Origin: Coxiellaceae bacterium
GTDB lineage: Bacteria > Pseudomonadota > Gammaproteobacteria > Comchoanobacterales > Comchoanobacteraceae
Reading direction: 5' to 3'
DNA length: 44,420 bases
Assembly: GCA_902603055.1 (NCBI GenBank)
Contig: CACKTD010000009.1
Span: forward strand, 1 to 44,420
In this document: piece by piece, positions 26,679 to 36,079 of the stretch
How positions within the stretch are numbered: the stretch's first letter is position 1
Layout of the letters: the number at the start of each line of letters is the position of its first letter
The notes under the pieces: model-generated
Seen by the model: the letters and a program-made list of their open reading frames with translations, nothing else
What the model was told of the DNA's origin: nothing
Databases searched by the model: none
Made by a program: the position numbers and the translations under genes

Positions 26679-27019
26679 TTTTTAGATTCATTGATGTAAT
26701 CATTTAATTGGGTAAGAAACTCTAGTTCTTCGTCAATTTCAAATTTTATTTTAGGAACATATTTTAGGTATGCTTCTTTGGAGAGTATTTTTTTAATAAA
26801 ATTTGAATTTTGGTTCAGCTTTTTTATTATTATCATATTTTCTTGTTCCTCTTTATTTTTTTGTATAAAAATTGTAGCCATGCCTAAATCATTTGATAGC
26901 GATACTCTCGACACAGTAGGCTTTATATTATTATCAAATTTTATATTCATCTGATAGATTAGAATATTACTTATTGATTTTCTTATGAGCTGTTCAATTC
27001 TTAATTTTCTTATTCTCAT
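26675..27019 (-). CDS. rbfA: 30S ribosome-binding factor A
   Basis: RbfA is a KH-fold factor that binds immature 30S subunits and helps mature the 5' end of 16S rRNA, mainly in cold or rapid growth. The 114 residues carry the family pattern: N-terminal R-x-x-x-I-E-Q-L-I-R-K-S-I, a middle S-R-V-S-L-S-N-D-L-G-M-A-T-I-F-I, and Y-V-P-K-I-K-F-E-I-D. It overlaps infB and truB by 4 bases each, so the whole segment is translationally coupled. Confidence 0.94.
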   Translation of the reverse strand: MRIRKLRIEQLIRKSISNILIYQMNIKFDNNIKPTVSRVSLSNDLGMATIFIQKNKEEQENMIIIKKLNQNSNFIKKILSKEAYLKYVPKIKFEIDEELEFLTQLNDYINESKK

Positions 27020-29133
27020 GTAAGGTTTACTTTTGTTTTCACCAACTCAAAGGCTTCAATACGATCCTTCTTTTTAATATCATTATAATTTTTAATTCCA
27101 ATACCACACTCACTACCATTTTTGACTGTTTCAACATCTTTTTGATAGTGGCGAAGTGACTCAAGACTGCCTTCAAAAATAACAATATCATTTCTTAAAA
27201 CGCGCACATGTGCAGATTTTTTCATTATTCCTTCAACAACAATAGAGCCTGCAATATCACCAAATTTCGAAGAATGAAAAACTTCACGAACTTCAGCATA
27301 TCCAATGATTTTTTCCTCAATTTTTGGTTCTAGAAGTCCCTCTAATGCATTTGTTGTTTTTTCAATAAGATCATAAATAATATTGAAGTAAAAAAGGTTA
27401 ACTGAAACACTTTGTAATAGTTTTCGTGCTTGTGCATCTGGTCTAACATTAAACCCAATAATGATTGCATTCGATGCCGCAGCTAAGGAAACGTCATTTT
27501 CAGTTATCGATCCAACACCATCGTTAATGATCTGAATACCTGCTTGCGCATTACCGACTTTACTTAATGATTCTGCAATGGCTTCTGAAGAACCATGAAC
27601 ATCTGCTTTAACAATTACTTTAAGAATCTTTTTATCTTGATCTTCCTTCAGTTCAGTGAAGACATCATGTAGAGATTTTTGTTTCTCAGCAAGCTGAGAT
27701 TGACGTTGTCGATTAATTCTTTTCGCAGCTAACTCACGTGCTTGTTTTTCATTATGTACCACTGTAATCTGACTTCCAGCTACAGGTACTGTTGAAAATC
27801 CTGTGATTTCAACGGGCATTCCTGGTGTTGCTTCTTTTAGGTTTTCACTAGAGTCGTTCATCATCGTCCGTATACGTCCGTATGCAATATCACATAAGAC
27901 AATATCAGATATTCTCAATGTTCCAGATTGAATGAGTACTGAAACCATTGGACCTCTACCTTTATCAAGGCGTGATTCGATCACAGTACCCTTGATAGGA
28001 CCATTAATCGGTGCAGTTAATTCGAGCATTTCTGCATTCAAAGAGATTGCTTCAAGTAATTCAGGAATACCATCACCTGTTTTGGCAGAAATTGGTAAAA
28101 CCATAGTGTCACCTCCCCATTCTTCGGGGGTAAGTTCATGTTGTGATAATTGGGTTTTGACTTTTTCTAAATCTGCATTTGGTCTATCAATTTTACTAAC
28201 GGCTACGATAATAGGTACGCCAGAAGCTTTTGCATGCTTTATAGCCTCAAGTGTTTGTGGCATTATCCCATCATCAGCAGCTACAATAAGAATTACAATA
28301 TCTGTAATATTTGCACCTCGAGCTCTCATTGATGTGAATGCTTCATGACCTGGGGTGTCCAAGAACGTTATTTTTCCGTGATCAGTTTCAACTTCATAAG
28401 CACCGATATGTTGAGTAATTCCACCAGCTTCTTTTGCTTGAACACGACTTTTTCTAATATAATCAAGTAGTGTTGTTTTTCCATGGTCAACATGTCCCAT
28501 GATTGTCACTACAATGTTTCTAGTTGCATTTTTTATATCGTCTAAACTGTTTGCAATGTGTTCAAGGTTTTCCTCTTCTGGGTTTACAGATTTACATTTA
28601 AATCCAAGTTCTTCAGCAACAAGGATGCATGTGTCTTGATCTAACGACTGATTTATTGTGATCATCATTCCCATAGTCAAAAACTGCTTTATTAAGTCAT
28701 TTACCTTGATACCCATTTGGTGTGCTAATTCTTTAGGTGTCATGATTTCAGAAATTAAAAGTGTCTTTTTGGTATTAAGAGTTGCTTTCTTCTCGGGCTT
28801 TTCTTTGAACTCTTGTTTATTTTGAATTTCAGAAAGTTTATTTTCTTCTTCAATATCTTCTTCTAATTCTACTTTTTTTGCAGGAGCTTTATGAAATTCT
28901 ACTTTTTTTTGAACAAAACTATTTTTCTTGACAGGTGTTGTAGTACTCGACTTATTTGGTTTTGAAGGCTTGGATTTTTTTAATTGTAAAACAAGTTTCT
29001 TATATTCATCGTTTGAAATGTTATCATCAACTGTCTTGATTTTAGGATTAACTTTTGATGCAAAAGGTAATAAATCGGTAGGGTCCCAATTAATAATTTT
29101 TGCAATTTGCTTAACTGTAAATGAATTTTTCAA
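27016..29133 (-). CDS. infB: Translation initiation factor IF-2
   Basis: IF-2 is the GTPase that places initiator fMet-tRNA on the 30S subunit and promotes subunit joining. A lysine- and glutamate-rich linker covers about 45-125. The IF2-N domain is at about 128-180. The G domain begins with G-H-V-D-H-G-K-T at 213-220 and has D-T-P-G-H-E-A-F and S-K-I-D. Domains II, III and IV follow. At 705 residues it is much shorter than E. coli IF2-alpha (890), because the N-terminal region is reduced. It lies 10 bases after nusA and overlaps rbfA. Confidence 0.97.
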   Translation of the reverse strand: MKNSFTVKQIAKIINWDPTDLLPFASKVNPKIKTVDDNISNDEYKKLVLQLKKSKPSKPNKSSTTTPVKKNSFVQKKVEFHKAPAKKVELEEDIEEENKLSEIQNKQEFKEKPEKKATLNTKKTLLISEIMTPKELAHQMGIKVNDLIKQFLTMGMMITINQSLDQDTCILVAEELGFKCKSVNPEEENLEHIANSLDDIKNATRNIVVTIMGHVDHGKTTLLDYIRKSRVQAKEAGGITQHIGAYEVETDHGKITFLDTPGHEAFTSMRARGANITDIVILIVAADDGIMPQTLEAIKHAKASGVPIIVAVSKIDRPNADLEKVKTQLSQHELTPEEWGGDTMVLPISAKTGDGIPELLEAISLNAEMLELTAPINGPIKGTVIESRLDKGRGPMVSVLIQSGTLRISDIVLCDIAYGRIRTMMNDSSENLKEATPGMPVEITGFSTVPVAGSQITVVHNEKQARELAAKRINRQRQSQLAEKQKSLHDVFTELKEDQDKKILKVIVKADVHGSSEAIAESLSKVGNAQAGIQIINDGVGSITENDVSLAAASNAIIIGFNVRPDAQARKLLQSVSVNLFYFNIIYDLIEKTTNALEGLLEPKIEEKIIGYAEVREVFHSSKFGDIAGSIVVEGIMKKSAHVRVLRNDIVIFEGSLESLRHYQKDVETVKNGSECGIGIKNYNDIKKKDRIEAFELVKTKVNLT

Positions 29134-29143
29134 TATCGTATTC

Positions 29144-30559
29144 CTAAATCAAAAGTTGTGCTTCAGCTAATATTCGTTCAGCTGTTTCACCGTCAATGCC
29201 GTCAATGGCTTTTATCTCGTCGAGAGTCTTTTTGCTTAAATCTTCTACAGAATGAATGCCAGCAGATTCAAGGTTTATAATGGTTACTTCATCAATACTA
29301 AGCATCGTATCAAGTGTTGTAATATCAAGCTGATCAGACTCATTATTTATTATTTGTTCAACCTGATCAGAGCTTAAATCAGTTTTAGAAATGATCTCTT
29401 CTCGTGTTAAATCTTTTAAGGCACTAGGTGAATCATAACCTAATTCATTAAGTTGTGTGATTTGTTTTTCAGAAAGGTTTAAATTATTAAATGATTTACT
29501 TTCTTTATCCTGATGTTGATTGTCGTTTTCAGTTTTAACATTTAATTCCCAACCAATTAAATTACTTGCTAAACGAATGTTTTGACCACTTTTGCCGATG
29601 GCTTGTGAGAGTTGATCTTCTTCAACAATTAAATCAATAGAGTTACTTTGTTCATCTATGTAAACAGAAGATACTTCAGCTGGTGAAATTGCAGCTATTG
29701 CTAAACGTGCAGGATCATCACTCCAATTAATGATATCAATACGTTCTCCATTTAATTCATTAGATATTGATTGAACTCGAATTCCTTTCATACCAACACA
29801 TGCACCAATTGGATCGATTCGTTTGTCGATACCACGAACAGCAATTTTAGCACGATTTCCTGGTTCACGTGCACAGGCTTTAATTTCAATTGCACCATCT
29901 ACGATTTCAGGTACCTCAATTGTAAATAATGAAATGAGCATTTCTGGATCAGAACGGCTAACCATTACTACTGGACCATGTGTACCATCATTAATCCCAA
30001 TTACACAAACCTTAATTCGGTCTCCAATACGGATAGGCTCTTTAGGTATTACTTTGTTTCGTGCCAGCATCAGTTCAATGCCATCGTGAGTTTCTAGTAC
30101 AAAGTAATCTTTTGTTAATTTTTTAACTGATGCTGTAATTATTTCTCCAAATTTCTGACGATATTTACTAGCTGTTTTTTCGCGATCTAAGTCTCTTAGT
30201 AATCGTGACATTATCTGTTTTGCATTATGTGCTGTAATACGAGATAACATATCAAGTTCCATAGGCTCTTCTATTAAGTCACCTATTTTGTGGTCGGTTA
30301 CGTCGGAAAGTTTGAAGTACGCTTCAAATGATTCTTCAAGTGCATCATAGTCTTCATCACTAATTACTTCTCGTAATCGTTTAGCTTTAAATGAACCATC
30401 TTTAGGATCAACAGTAACATTGATGTTTGCACCGGGACCAATTTCTTTAGCTAATATTTGTTGAAGTGTATTTTCAATTGCACCTAGAATTACATCTATA
30501 TTTACTTTTTTTTCAACAGCTAATGCATTTGCAAATAACAAAATTTCGTCTTGATTCAT
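29144..30559 (-). CDS. nusA: Transcription termination/antitermination factor NusA
   Basis: NusA binds RNA polymerase and controls pausing, termination and rRNA antitermination. Domain order is an N-terminal polymerase-binding part (1 to about 125), S1 (about 135-200), KH1 and KH2 (about 205-345, with G-A-C-V-G-M-K-G and A-I-G-K-S-G-Q-N-I-R), and two C-terminal acidic helix-hairpin-helix repeats (about 365-471). The 471 residues are a little shorter than E. coli NusA (495). rimP, normally just before nusA, is absent; the initiator tRNA and a strong hairpin terminator lie directly upstream. That terminator could be the site of NusA autocontrol. Confidence 0.97.
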   Translation of the reverse strand: MNQDEILLFANALAVEKKVNIDVILGAIENTLQQILAKEIGPGANINVTVDPKDGSFKAKRLREVISDEDYDALEESFEAYFKLSDVTDHKIGDLIEEPMELDMLSRITAHNAKQIMSRLLRDLDREKTASKYRQKFGEIITASVKKLTKDYFVLETHDGIELMLARNKVIPKEPIRIGDRIKVCVIGINDGTHGPVVMVSRSDPEMLISLFTIEVPEIVDGAIEIKACAREPGNRAKIAVRGIDKRIDPIGACVGMKGIRVQSISNELNGERIDIINWSDDPARLAIAAISPAEVSSVYIDEQSNSIDLIVEEDQLSQAIGKSGQNIRLASNLIGWELNVKTENDNQHQDKESKSFNNLNLSEKQITQLNELGYDSPSALKDLTREEIISKTDLSSDQVEQIINNESDQLDITTLDTMLSIDEVTIINLESAGIHSVEDLSKKTLDEIKAIDGIDGETAERILAEAQLLI

Positions 30560-30584
30560 ATTAAATTACCTTATCTATGACACT

Positions 30585-30607
30585 AAAAAAGCCCATATAG
30601 GGCTTTT
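30585..30607 (-). terminator. Terminator or attenuator between initiator tRNA and nusA
   Basis: On the minus strand an 8-bp stem AAAAGCCC / GGGCTTTT with a 5-base loop (TATAT) is followed by a continuous T run (GGGCTTTTTTAG). It lies 4 bases past the CCA end of the tRNA and 25 bases before nusA. Since no other clear nusA promoter is visible, partial read-through would control the whole nusA-pnp operon. Confidence 0.88.
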
Positions 30608-30610
30608 CAT

Positions 30611-30687
<77 letters not shown>

Positions 30688-30697
30688 ATGTCTTTAT

Positions 30698-30726
30698 ATA
30701 ATATGGAAAACAATCCTAAAAATCAA
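30698..30726 (-). promoter_or_regulatory. Promoter of the initiator tRNA / nusA operon
   Basis: On the minus strand TTGATT (30726-30721) and TATTAT (30703-30698) are separated by exactly 17 bases. Transcription would begin a few bases before the tRNA 5' end. The -35 starts 3 bases after the hslU stop codon. Confidence 0.65.
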
Positions 30727-30729
30727 GCC

Positions 30730-32037
30730 CTAGATTACCCAATCACGCCAATTGAAGTCGTTCATTGTTTTGTTTAAATGATTTTCAACATACTTCTTAT
30801 CTATTTTGATCTGCTTCTGAGATTCATATGGTGCAAGAAAAAGGATTTCTCTTAGGATGCTTTCCATGACGTTATTTAGCCTTCTAGCTCCAATATTCTC
30901 AAGATTTTCATTAGCATTGTACGCTGCTAATGCGATGGATTTGATACCACAATCTGTAAATTGAAGCTTCACCGCATCGACTTTGATCAGTGCTTGATAT
31001 TGTTTAATTAACGAATATTTTGGTTTCGTCAGAATGTTTTCTAAATCTTCTAAAGATAGTTTGTCAAGTTTGACTTGAATAGGTAATCTACCTTGTAATT
31101 CAGATATTAAATCAGAAGGTGATACATCCATAAAGGCACCAGATGCAATAAATAATACGTGATCTGTTTTAAGTGGTCCATATTTGGTATTAACAATTGT
31201 TCCTTCAATCAGTGGAAGTAAATCCCTTTGTACCCCTTCTCGAGATACATCATGTGATTGTCCAGAGCGAACAATTTTATCAATTTCATCTATGAATACA
31301 ATGCCCTCATTCTCCGCATATTCAAGCGCTTCTTTCTTTAAATCATCTTCATTTAAGAACTTAGAAGACTCGTCTTCTGCCAGTAGAACTTTGGCTTCTT
31401 TGATGCTTGTTTTCTTGGTTTCTTGTTTCCCCTTGCTCATTGACTGAAAGAGTGATTGAATTTGATCAGTCATATCTTCCATACCAGGAGGGGACATTAT
31501 TTCTATTCCTGCAGGTTTAGGTTTAGTGACTTTTATTTCTATTTCTGTAGAGTCTAATTCACCATTATTGATTTTCTTACGATACTCTTCTCGAAGATTT
31601 GTATCGTCCTTCTCATTGGTTCCAGGGAGTAAAATATCGATAATCTTATCAATGACTATATTATCAACTTTCTTTATAGCTTCATTTATTTTATTGGTTC
31701 GAAGTAATTGATAGGATTTTTCAACTAAATCCCTTGCGATGGATTCAACATCACGTCCAACATAACCTACTTCTGTAAATTTTGTTGCCTCTACCTTTAT
31801 ATAGGGTGCATTGATTTCTTTTCGTAATCGATTCACCAACTCTGTTTTACCGACACCTGTTGGACCAATCATTAAAATATTATTTGGTACTATTTCTTTA
31901 CGAATACTATCATCACTGTTTAGTCTTCGAAATCTATTTCTAACGGCAATGGCAAGCGCTTTCTTAGCGTCATCTTGACCAATAACATGATTGTTTAAAA
32001 GTTCAACAATCTCATGTGGTGTATATACTGATTTCAT
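30730..32037 (-). CDS. hslU: ATP-dependent protease ATPase subunit HslU
   Basis: HslU is the AAA+ unfoldase that feeds proteins into the HslV peptidase. The Walker A motif G-P-T-G-V-G-K-T is at 58-65, the gating G-Y-V-G-R-D motif near 91, and the Walker B I-V-F-I-D-E-I-D-K near 246. The intermediate I domain occupies about 110-230. The 435 residues are close to normal (443). The C-terminal tail, which inserts into HslV, reads N-D-F-N-W-R-D-W-V-I instead of the usual ending in S-R-F-I-L or S-R-Y-I-L. It lies 14 bases after hslV. Confidence 0.96.
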   Translation of the reverse strand: MKSVYTPHEIVELLNNHVIGQDDAKKALAIAVRNRFRRLNSDDSIRKEIVPNNILMIGPTGVGKTELVNRLRKEINAPYIKVEATKFTEVGYVGRDVESIARDLVEKSYQLLRTNKINEAIKKVDNIVIDKIIDILLPGTNEKDDTNLREEYRKKINNGELDSTEIEIKVTKPKPAGIEIMSPPGMEDMTDQIQSLFQSMSKGKQETKKTSIKEAKVLLAEDESSKFLNEDDLKKEALEYAENEGIVFIDEIDKIVRSGQSHDVSREGVQRDLLPLIEGTIVNTKYGPLKTDHVLFIASGAFMDVSPSDLISELQGRLPIQVKLDKLSLEDLENILTKPKYSLIKQYQALIKVDAVKLQFTDCGIKSIALAAYNANENLENIGARRLNNVMESILREILFLAPYESQKQIKIDKKYVENHLNKTMNDFNWRDWVI

Positions 32038-32051
32038 TTTTAAATCCTGTA

Positions 32052-32570
32052 TTATAATGTTTCAATTGTGTGGTTTTGATTAGTGTATATGCAGATCTCA
32101 CCAGCAATTTTAAGTGATTCTGTAACAATTTCCTTTGCAGAAAGTTTAGAATGACTATACAGTGCCTTTGCAGCAGAAAGTGCATAATTTCCACCTGAAC
32201 CAATGGCTAAGATTGGTTGATCAGGTTCAATTACATCACCATTGCCACTAATTAAAAGGATATGTTCTTTATTAGCTACAATCATCATTGCTTCCAGCTG
32301 TCGCAATATTTTATCTGTTCTCCAATCACGCGCTAACTCAATCGCTGCTCTTGTAATGATGCCCTGATACTTTTGTAATTTAGATTCAAATCGTTCGTAC
32401 AGGTTGAAAGCATCTGCAGTGCTTCCAGCCATTCCTGTAACAATCTGGTTGTTGTATAAACGTTTTATTTTTGTGACTGATTGCTTCATTACAGTATTGC
32501 CAAGAGTTGCTTGTCCATCACCGCCTATTGCAACATGGTTGTCTCTTTTTACACAAATAATAGTTGTCAT
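32052..32570 (-). CDS. hslV: ATP-dependent protease peptidase subunit HslV
   Basis: HslV is the proteasome-like threonine peptidase partner of HslU. After removal of Met1 the N-terminal nucleophile is Thr2 (M-T-T-I). [19 protein letters not shown] and A-I-G-S-G-G-N-Y-A mark the family. The 172 residues are normal. It overlaps the short FtsN-like gene by 4 bases and is followed by hslU after 14 bases, the same ftsN-hslV-hslU order as in enterobacteria. Confidence 0.97.
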   Translation of the reverse strand: MTTIICVKRDNHVAIGGDGQATLGNTVMKQSVTKIKRLYNNQIVTGMAGSTADAFNLYERFESKLQKYQGIITRAAIELARDWRTDKILRQLEAMMIVANKEHILLISGNGDVIEPDQPILAIGSGGNYALSAAKALYSHSKLSAKEIVTESLKIAGEICIYTNQNHTIETL

Positions 32571-32875
32571 TCAATATTTCCTAATATGGGTAACTGTTTC
32601 AAAATCCACTTGCCGTTAACTTGTAGATCACCTTGACTCAAAATTTGATGGGCTTCCCAAATATATTCAAATGGCCCTTTGAGCTGTAATTTATATATGG
32701 GGTTAGACTCATCTGATTTCAATAGTAGGTAGTAACTTTTATTAGTATCTTTGATATTTACTTTATAATAATGCATTGTAGATATTGAGTTTGAAATAGG
32801 GTGCCACAAAGCAAGAAAACAACCCACCGCAATGGATAATAAAAGTGTTAATAAATAGGATTTAGTCATAAGCAA
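32567..32875 (-). CDS. Small membrane-anchored protein, possible minimal FtsN
   Basis: The 102-residue protein has one N-terminal membrane anchor (about 6-24) and a short extracytoplasmic domain. The domain shows elements like a reduced SPOR fold: M-H-Y-Y-K-V-N-I near 35, then [11 protein letters not shown] followed by an E-A-H-Q-I-L helix, resembling the second half of a SPOR repeat (Y-R-V-x-x-G-P-F then A-x-x-x-L). Its position directly before hslV with a 4-base overlap is where ftsN lies in E. coli. FtsN triggers septal wall synthesis and binds denuded glycan. The first SPOR helix is missing and the long linker is absent, so the FtsN call is inference from context plus weak similarity. Confidence 0.5.
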   Translation of the reverse strand: MLMTKSYLLTLLLSIAVGCFLALWHPISNSISTMHYYKVNIKDTNKSYYLLLKSDESNPIYKLQLKGPFEYIWEAHQILSQGDLQVNGKWILKQLPILGNIE

Positions 32876-32902
32876 TATATTAACTTAGAAAAAAAGTTTT
32901 AA

Positions 32903-33988
32903 CTACTCCTTATTATTAATCATCGCCAAAACAATTCCAAACGATATCAACAATATTGTTGCACTTGTGCCTCCATAGCTAACCAAGGGAAGGGGGATTC
33001 CAACAACTGGGAAAATACCAATCACCATTCCAATATTAATTGCGGAACAAAAAAAATAGTTTGTTGCTATTCCACAACACACTAAACGATTAAACTTATT
33101 ATTGATTCTTTCAGCATGATCTAATATGCGAAAACTGATCATCAATATTAAGCTGATAACAATAGCTGCTCCAAATAAACCAAATTCTTCTCCTATGATT
33201 CCAAAAACAAAATCCGTTGTATGCTCTGGTAAAAATGCTAAATGTGATTGTGTTCCATTAAGCCATCCTTTTCCGAAAATCCCACCTGAACCTGTGGCAA
33301 TTTTTGACTGAATTATGTGATATCCAGATCCCATTGAGTCTGCACCAGGATTTAAAAAAGTAATTATTCTAGCCTTTTGATAATCATGGAGAACATAAAA
33401 CCAAGACCATGGTATTGCTGCTAGGGTAAGTGAAAGGCCTGACCATATAAGTGGTCTTGGTAGTCCAGCTATTAAAATTAATATCAATCCATTTAAACCA
33501 ACAAGAATCGCTGTTCCTAAATCTGGTTGGATTAAAATAAGCATACAGGGAAATAATAATATTAAAAAAGAAATAAAGTGGTTTGCTAATGCCTCAGTTC
33601 GGTAATCTAACCATGAGGCCATAATCAAGGGAATTGTTAATTTTAGAATTTCAGATGGTTGAAATTTAATAACACCTAGGTTTAGCCACCTTTGAGCACC
33701 TTTACCTGTTGTCCCGAAAACTTTTACACATATGAGCATCAAGATGCTAAACACGTATAAATTAATCCCTAAACTTTTAAAAGTGTGTGGTTTTACTTTA
33801 GCAATCATTATCATCAAGATGAAACCAGTCAGTATCTTTGAGGATTGTTTTAACATGATATCCAAATCATGTTCACTACCACTGAAAAGTGCAATCATTC
33901 CGATTAAAATAATACCAAAAATCATAGAGACTAATGGTAAATCAACATGTTTGAAGTTAGAAGATAATTTCATCATTTTTAGCCACAT
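32903..33988 (-). CDS. mrdB: Peptidoglycan glycosyltransferase RodA (SEDS family)
   Basis: RodA polymerises glycan strands from lipid II for cylindrical growth, working with PBP2. The 361 residues form about ten membrane helices. SEDS motifs include K-G-A-Q-R-W, F-Q-P-S-E, Q-P-D-L-G-T-A, and the large periplasmic loop with L-P-E-H-T-T-D-F-V-F-G-I-I-G-E-E-F-G, which contains the essential aspartate. V-G-I-P-L-P-L-V-S-Y-G-G-T-S lies near the end. The start overlaps mrdA by 32 bases; ATGs at 33973 and 33976 are also possible. The partner PBP2 gene is directly upstream, as usual. mltB, commonly downstream, is replaced by the FtsN-like gene. Confidence 0.97.
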   Translation of the reverse strand: MWLKMMKLSSNFKHVDLPLVSMIFGIILIGMIALFSGSEHDLDIMLKQSSKILTGFILMIMIAKVKPHTFKSLGINLYVFSILMLICVKVFGTTGKGAQRWLNLGVIKFQPSEILKLTIPLIMASWLDYRTEALANHFISFLILLFPCMLILIQPDLGTAILVGLNGLILILIAGLPRPLIWSGLSLTLAAIPWSWFYVLHDYQKARIITFLNPGADSMGSGYHIIQSKIATGSGGIFGKGWLNGTQSHLAFLPEHTTDFVFGIIGEEFGLFGAAIVISLILMISFRILDHAERINNKFNRLVCCGIATNYFFCSAINIGMVIGIFPVVGIPLPLVSYGGTSATILLISFGIVLAMINNKE

Positions 33989-35660
33989 ATTTAAAATAAA
34001 AGTCTAAGAATTTTCGAGCTACACGTGCTGCATTCATTTCACTGTTTTCGACAATGGTAACTACTACAATTTGAGGGTTTTTTACTGGTGCGAAACCAAT
34101 AAATAGTGAGTGATTAGCTAGGTGTCTTGGAATGTCCTCATTAGTTGATTGCTTATGATGATGACTAGTGATTTGTGTCGTTCCTGTTTTACCAGCAACT
34201 GAGTAAGGTCGTTTACCAAATGTATAGTAACCAGTTCCATTCGGGTCAATCATCACTTTTTGCATGGCCTTTTTAACTAATGCATAGTGCTCGGGTTTTA
34301 TATTTCTAATTTGATTGGGTAGGTATTTACGTGTATGTGTATGATGATTAGAATCGACGGTATATTTTAATAGGTGAGGTGTCATAAAATAGCCTTCATT
34401 TGCAATGACAGCTGTCGCATTTGCAAGTTGAATAGGGGTCGTTAATAGTGCACCTTGTCCAATGGCTGTAATAATAGTATCACCAAGATACCAGCCTTGT
34501 TTAAGTCGAGATCGCTTCCATTGGGGGCTTGGAACCAAGCCTGACTGTTCATTGGGTAGATCAATGCTAGTAAGTTGACCAAATCCAAATTCTTGATACG
34601 TGTTAGATATCAGCTGAATACCCATCCATTGAGCAAGTTTATAGTAAAATGTATCACAAGATTCTGTTATTGCTTGTAATATATCAACGTGGTCCCCATG
34701 CCCTGATTTTTTCCAATCATGAAATACGTGGTTTGCAATTTTTATAAAGCCATAATCATGTATAAATGTTTTTGGTGTAATAATTTTATCTTCAAGGCTT
34801 GTAAGTGCAAGAAATGGCTTAATTGTAGATCCAGGTGATATCTGTCCACTTGTAACCCGATTGAATTCAGGTTCATTTAACTTTAATAATGGTGAATCAT
34901 CTTGGTAAAGCTTTGTAATGGTATTAGGATCTAAGCTAGGTTTGCTAACTAAGGCTAAAATCTCACCAGTTTTAGGGTTGAGTGCTATTACAGAACCCTT
35001 AGTTGCCTCTAATGCATCATAGGCAACCTTTTGGAGATTTATATCAATTGTTAGGGCAATTAAGTCTCCATTACGAGGATGTATACGTTTATCAGTTAAT
35101 TCGCTGTGTCCAAATGCAGATACACTTAATTGTTCAGACCCAGGTTTTCCGCTTAACAACGTGTCATAAAATTTTTCGATGCCATTGATGGCTGTAAATT
35201 GGTTGTTGATATTAGTACCATATCCAACAACTGGAAATGTATATTGATTGAATGGATAATGGCGTTCATTCAACATCAATATTTCGAATTTATCTGAATT
35301 GTCCACGTTAGATTTCAGTTTAATTACTTCTTCATGGTTAAGGGTGGTTAACTTCGTTTTCAATTTTGTATTAAGAATGGATTCAAACTCTGTTTGATTA
35401 TTCGGAGTAACGTTAACAGCATAAGATAATTTATTCTCAGCAAGAGTTTGTAAGTTACGATCGACAATTAGACCACGAATTGCTGGGAGCTTTTTGGTTT
35501 TCAGGTAATTGGATTGTGACATGTCATTGTAATAATGATACTGAAAGACTTGAAGCCACATACATTGTACAAATAAAACAAAAGCACTAAAAGCAAGGAC
35601 TGCTTTAAGTATTATAATTCTATTTTTAATTTGATTGGCTTGATTAGATTCGACGTACAT
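33957..35660 (-). CDS. mrdA: Penicillin-binding protein 2, elongasome transpeptidase
   Basis: PBP2 cross-links new glycan made by RodA and sets rod shape. A membrane anchor lies at about 13-35, then the pedestal domain (about 55-200), then the transpeptidase domain with S278-T-I-K281, S334-C-D and K491-T-G-T. The 567 residues are shorter than E. coli PBP2 (633), mainly in the C-terminal tail. The ATG overlaps the last base of the rlmH stop. It is the third gene of the rsfS-rlmH-mrdA-rodA string conserved across gammaproteobacteria. Confidence 0.97.
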   Translation of the reverse strand: MYVESNQANQIKNRIIILKAVLAFSAFVLFVQCMWLQVFQYHYYNDMSQSNYLKTKKLPAIRGLIVDRNLQTLAENKLSYAVNVTPNNQTEFESILNTKLKTKLTTLNHEEVIKLKSNVDNSDKFEILMLNERHYPFNQYTFPVVGYGTNINNQFTAINGIEKFYDTLLSGKPGSEQLSVSAFGHSELTDKRIHPRNGDLIALTIDINLQKVAYDALEATKGSVIALNPKTGEILALVSKPSLDPNTITKLYQDDSPLLKLNEPEFNRVTSGQISPGSTIKPFLALTSLEDKIITPKTFIHDYGFIKIANHVFHDWKKSGHGDHVDILQAITESCDTFYYKLAQWMGIQLISNTYQEFGFGQLTSIDLPNEQSGLVPSPQWKRSRLKQGWYLGDTIITAIGQGALLTTPIQLANATAVIANEGYFMTPHLLKYTVDSNHHTHTRKYLPNQIRNIKPEHYALVKKAMQKVMIDPNGTGYYTFGKRPYSVAGKTGTTQITSHHHKQSTNEDIPRHLANHSLFIGFAPVKNPQIVVVTIVENSEMNAARVARKFLDFYFKYVAKNDEIIF

Positions 35661-36076
35661 TATTTGTGATAGGGGTGATTTTTAAGAATCATGATTGATC
35701 TATAAATTTGCTCAATAAGCATTACCTTCACCAAATGATGAGGGTATGTATTTTTGCTTAATGACCATGATTCCTTACACCCATTTTGAACACATGTATG
35801 GTGTCCATCAGCTCCTCCTATGTAAAAGTTAACATTTACAGATTGGATTTGCCAATTTTTGATTTTTGCTGCTAGCTCATCACTTGAAAACATAATGCCA
35901 TGAGCATCTAATTTTATGTCATGAAAATCGTCTTTTAAAAAGCATTCAAGTCTTTTTGGAATGTTTGATTGAATTTCAATTAGTTGGCATTGCCCTTTTA
36001 TTCTTTTTTCATATTCCTTAAATCCTGTTTCAAGCCATTTTGGCATGGCTTTACTTACACAGATTATCCTAAACAT
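35660..36076 (-). CDS. rlmH: 23S rRNA (pseudouridine-1915-N3)-methyltransferase
   Basis: RlmH methylates pseudouridine 1915 in helix 69 of 23S rRNA on assembled 70S ribosomes. The SPOUT fold is marked by F-Y-I-G-G-A-D-G, S-L-S-K-N-T-Y-P-H-H-L-V-K-V-M-L-I-E-Q-I-Y-R and the C-terminal H-P-Y-H-K. At 138 residues it is shorter than the usual 155, with the loss in the middle. rsfS ends 3 bases upstream; mrdA overlaps downstream by one base. Confidence 0.95.
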   Translation of the reverse strand: MFRIICVSKAMPKWLETGFKEYEKRIKGQCQLIEIQSNIPKRLECFLKDDFHDIKLDAHGIMFSSDELAAKIKNWQIQSVNVNFYIGGADGHHTCVQNGCKESWSLSKNTYPHHLVKVMLIEQIYRSIMILKNHPYHK

Positions 36077-36079
36077 TTT

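Noticed and set aside
28928-29170. Small plus-strand open frames inside infB, nusA, hslU and other minus-strand genes
   Set aside because: They are antisense shadows of well-supported genes with no homology signal or ribosome binding site.
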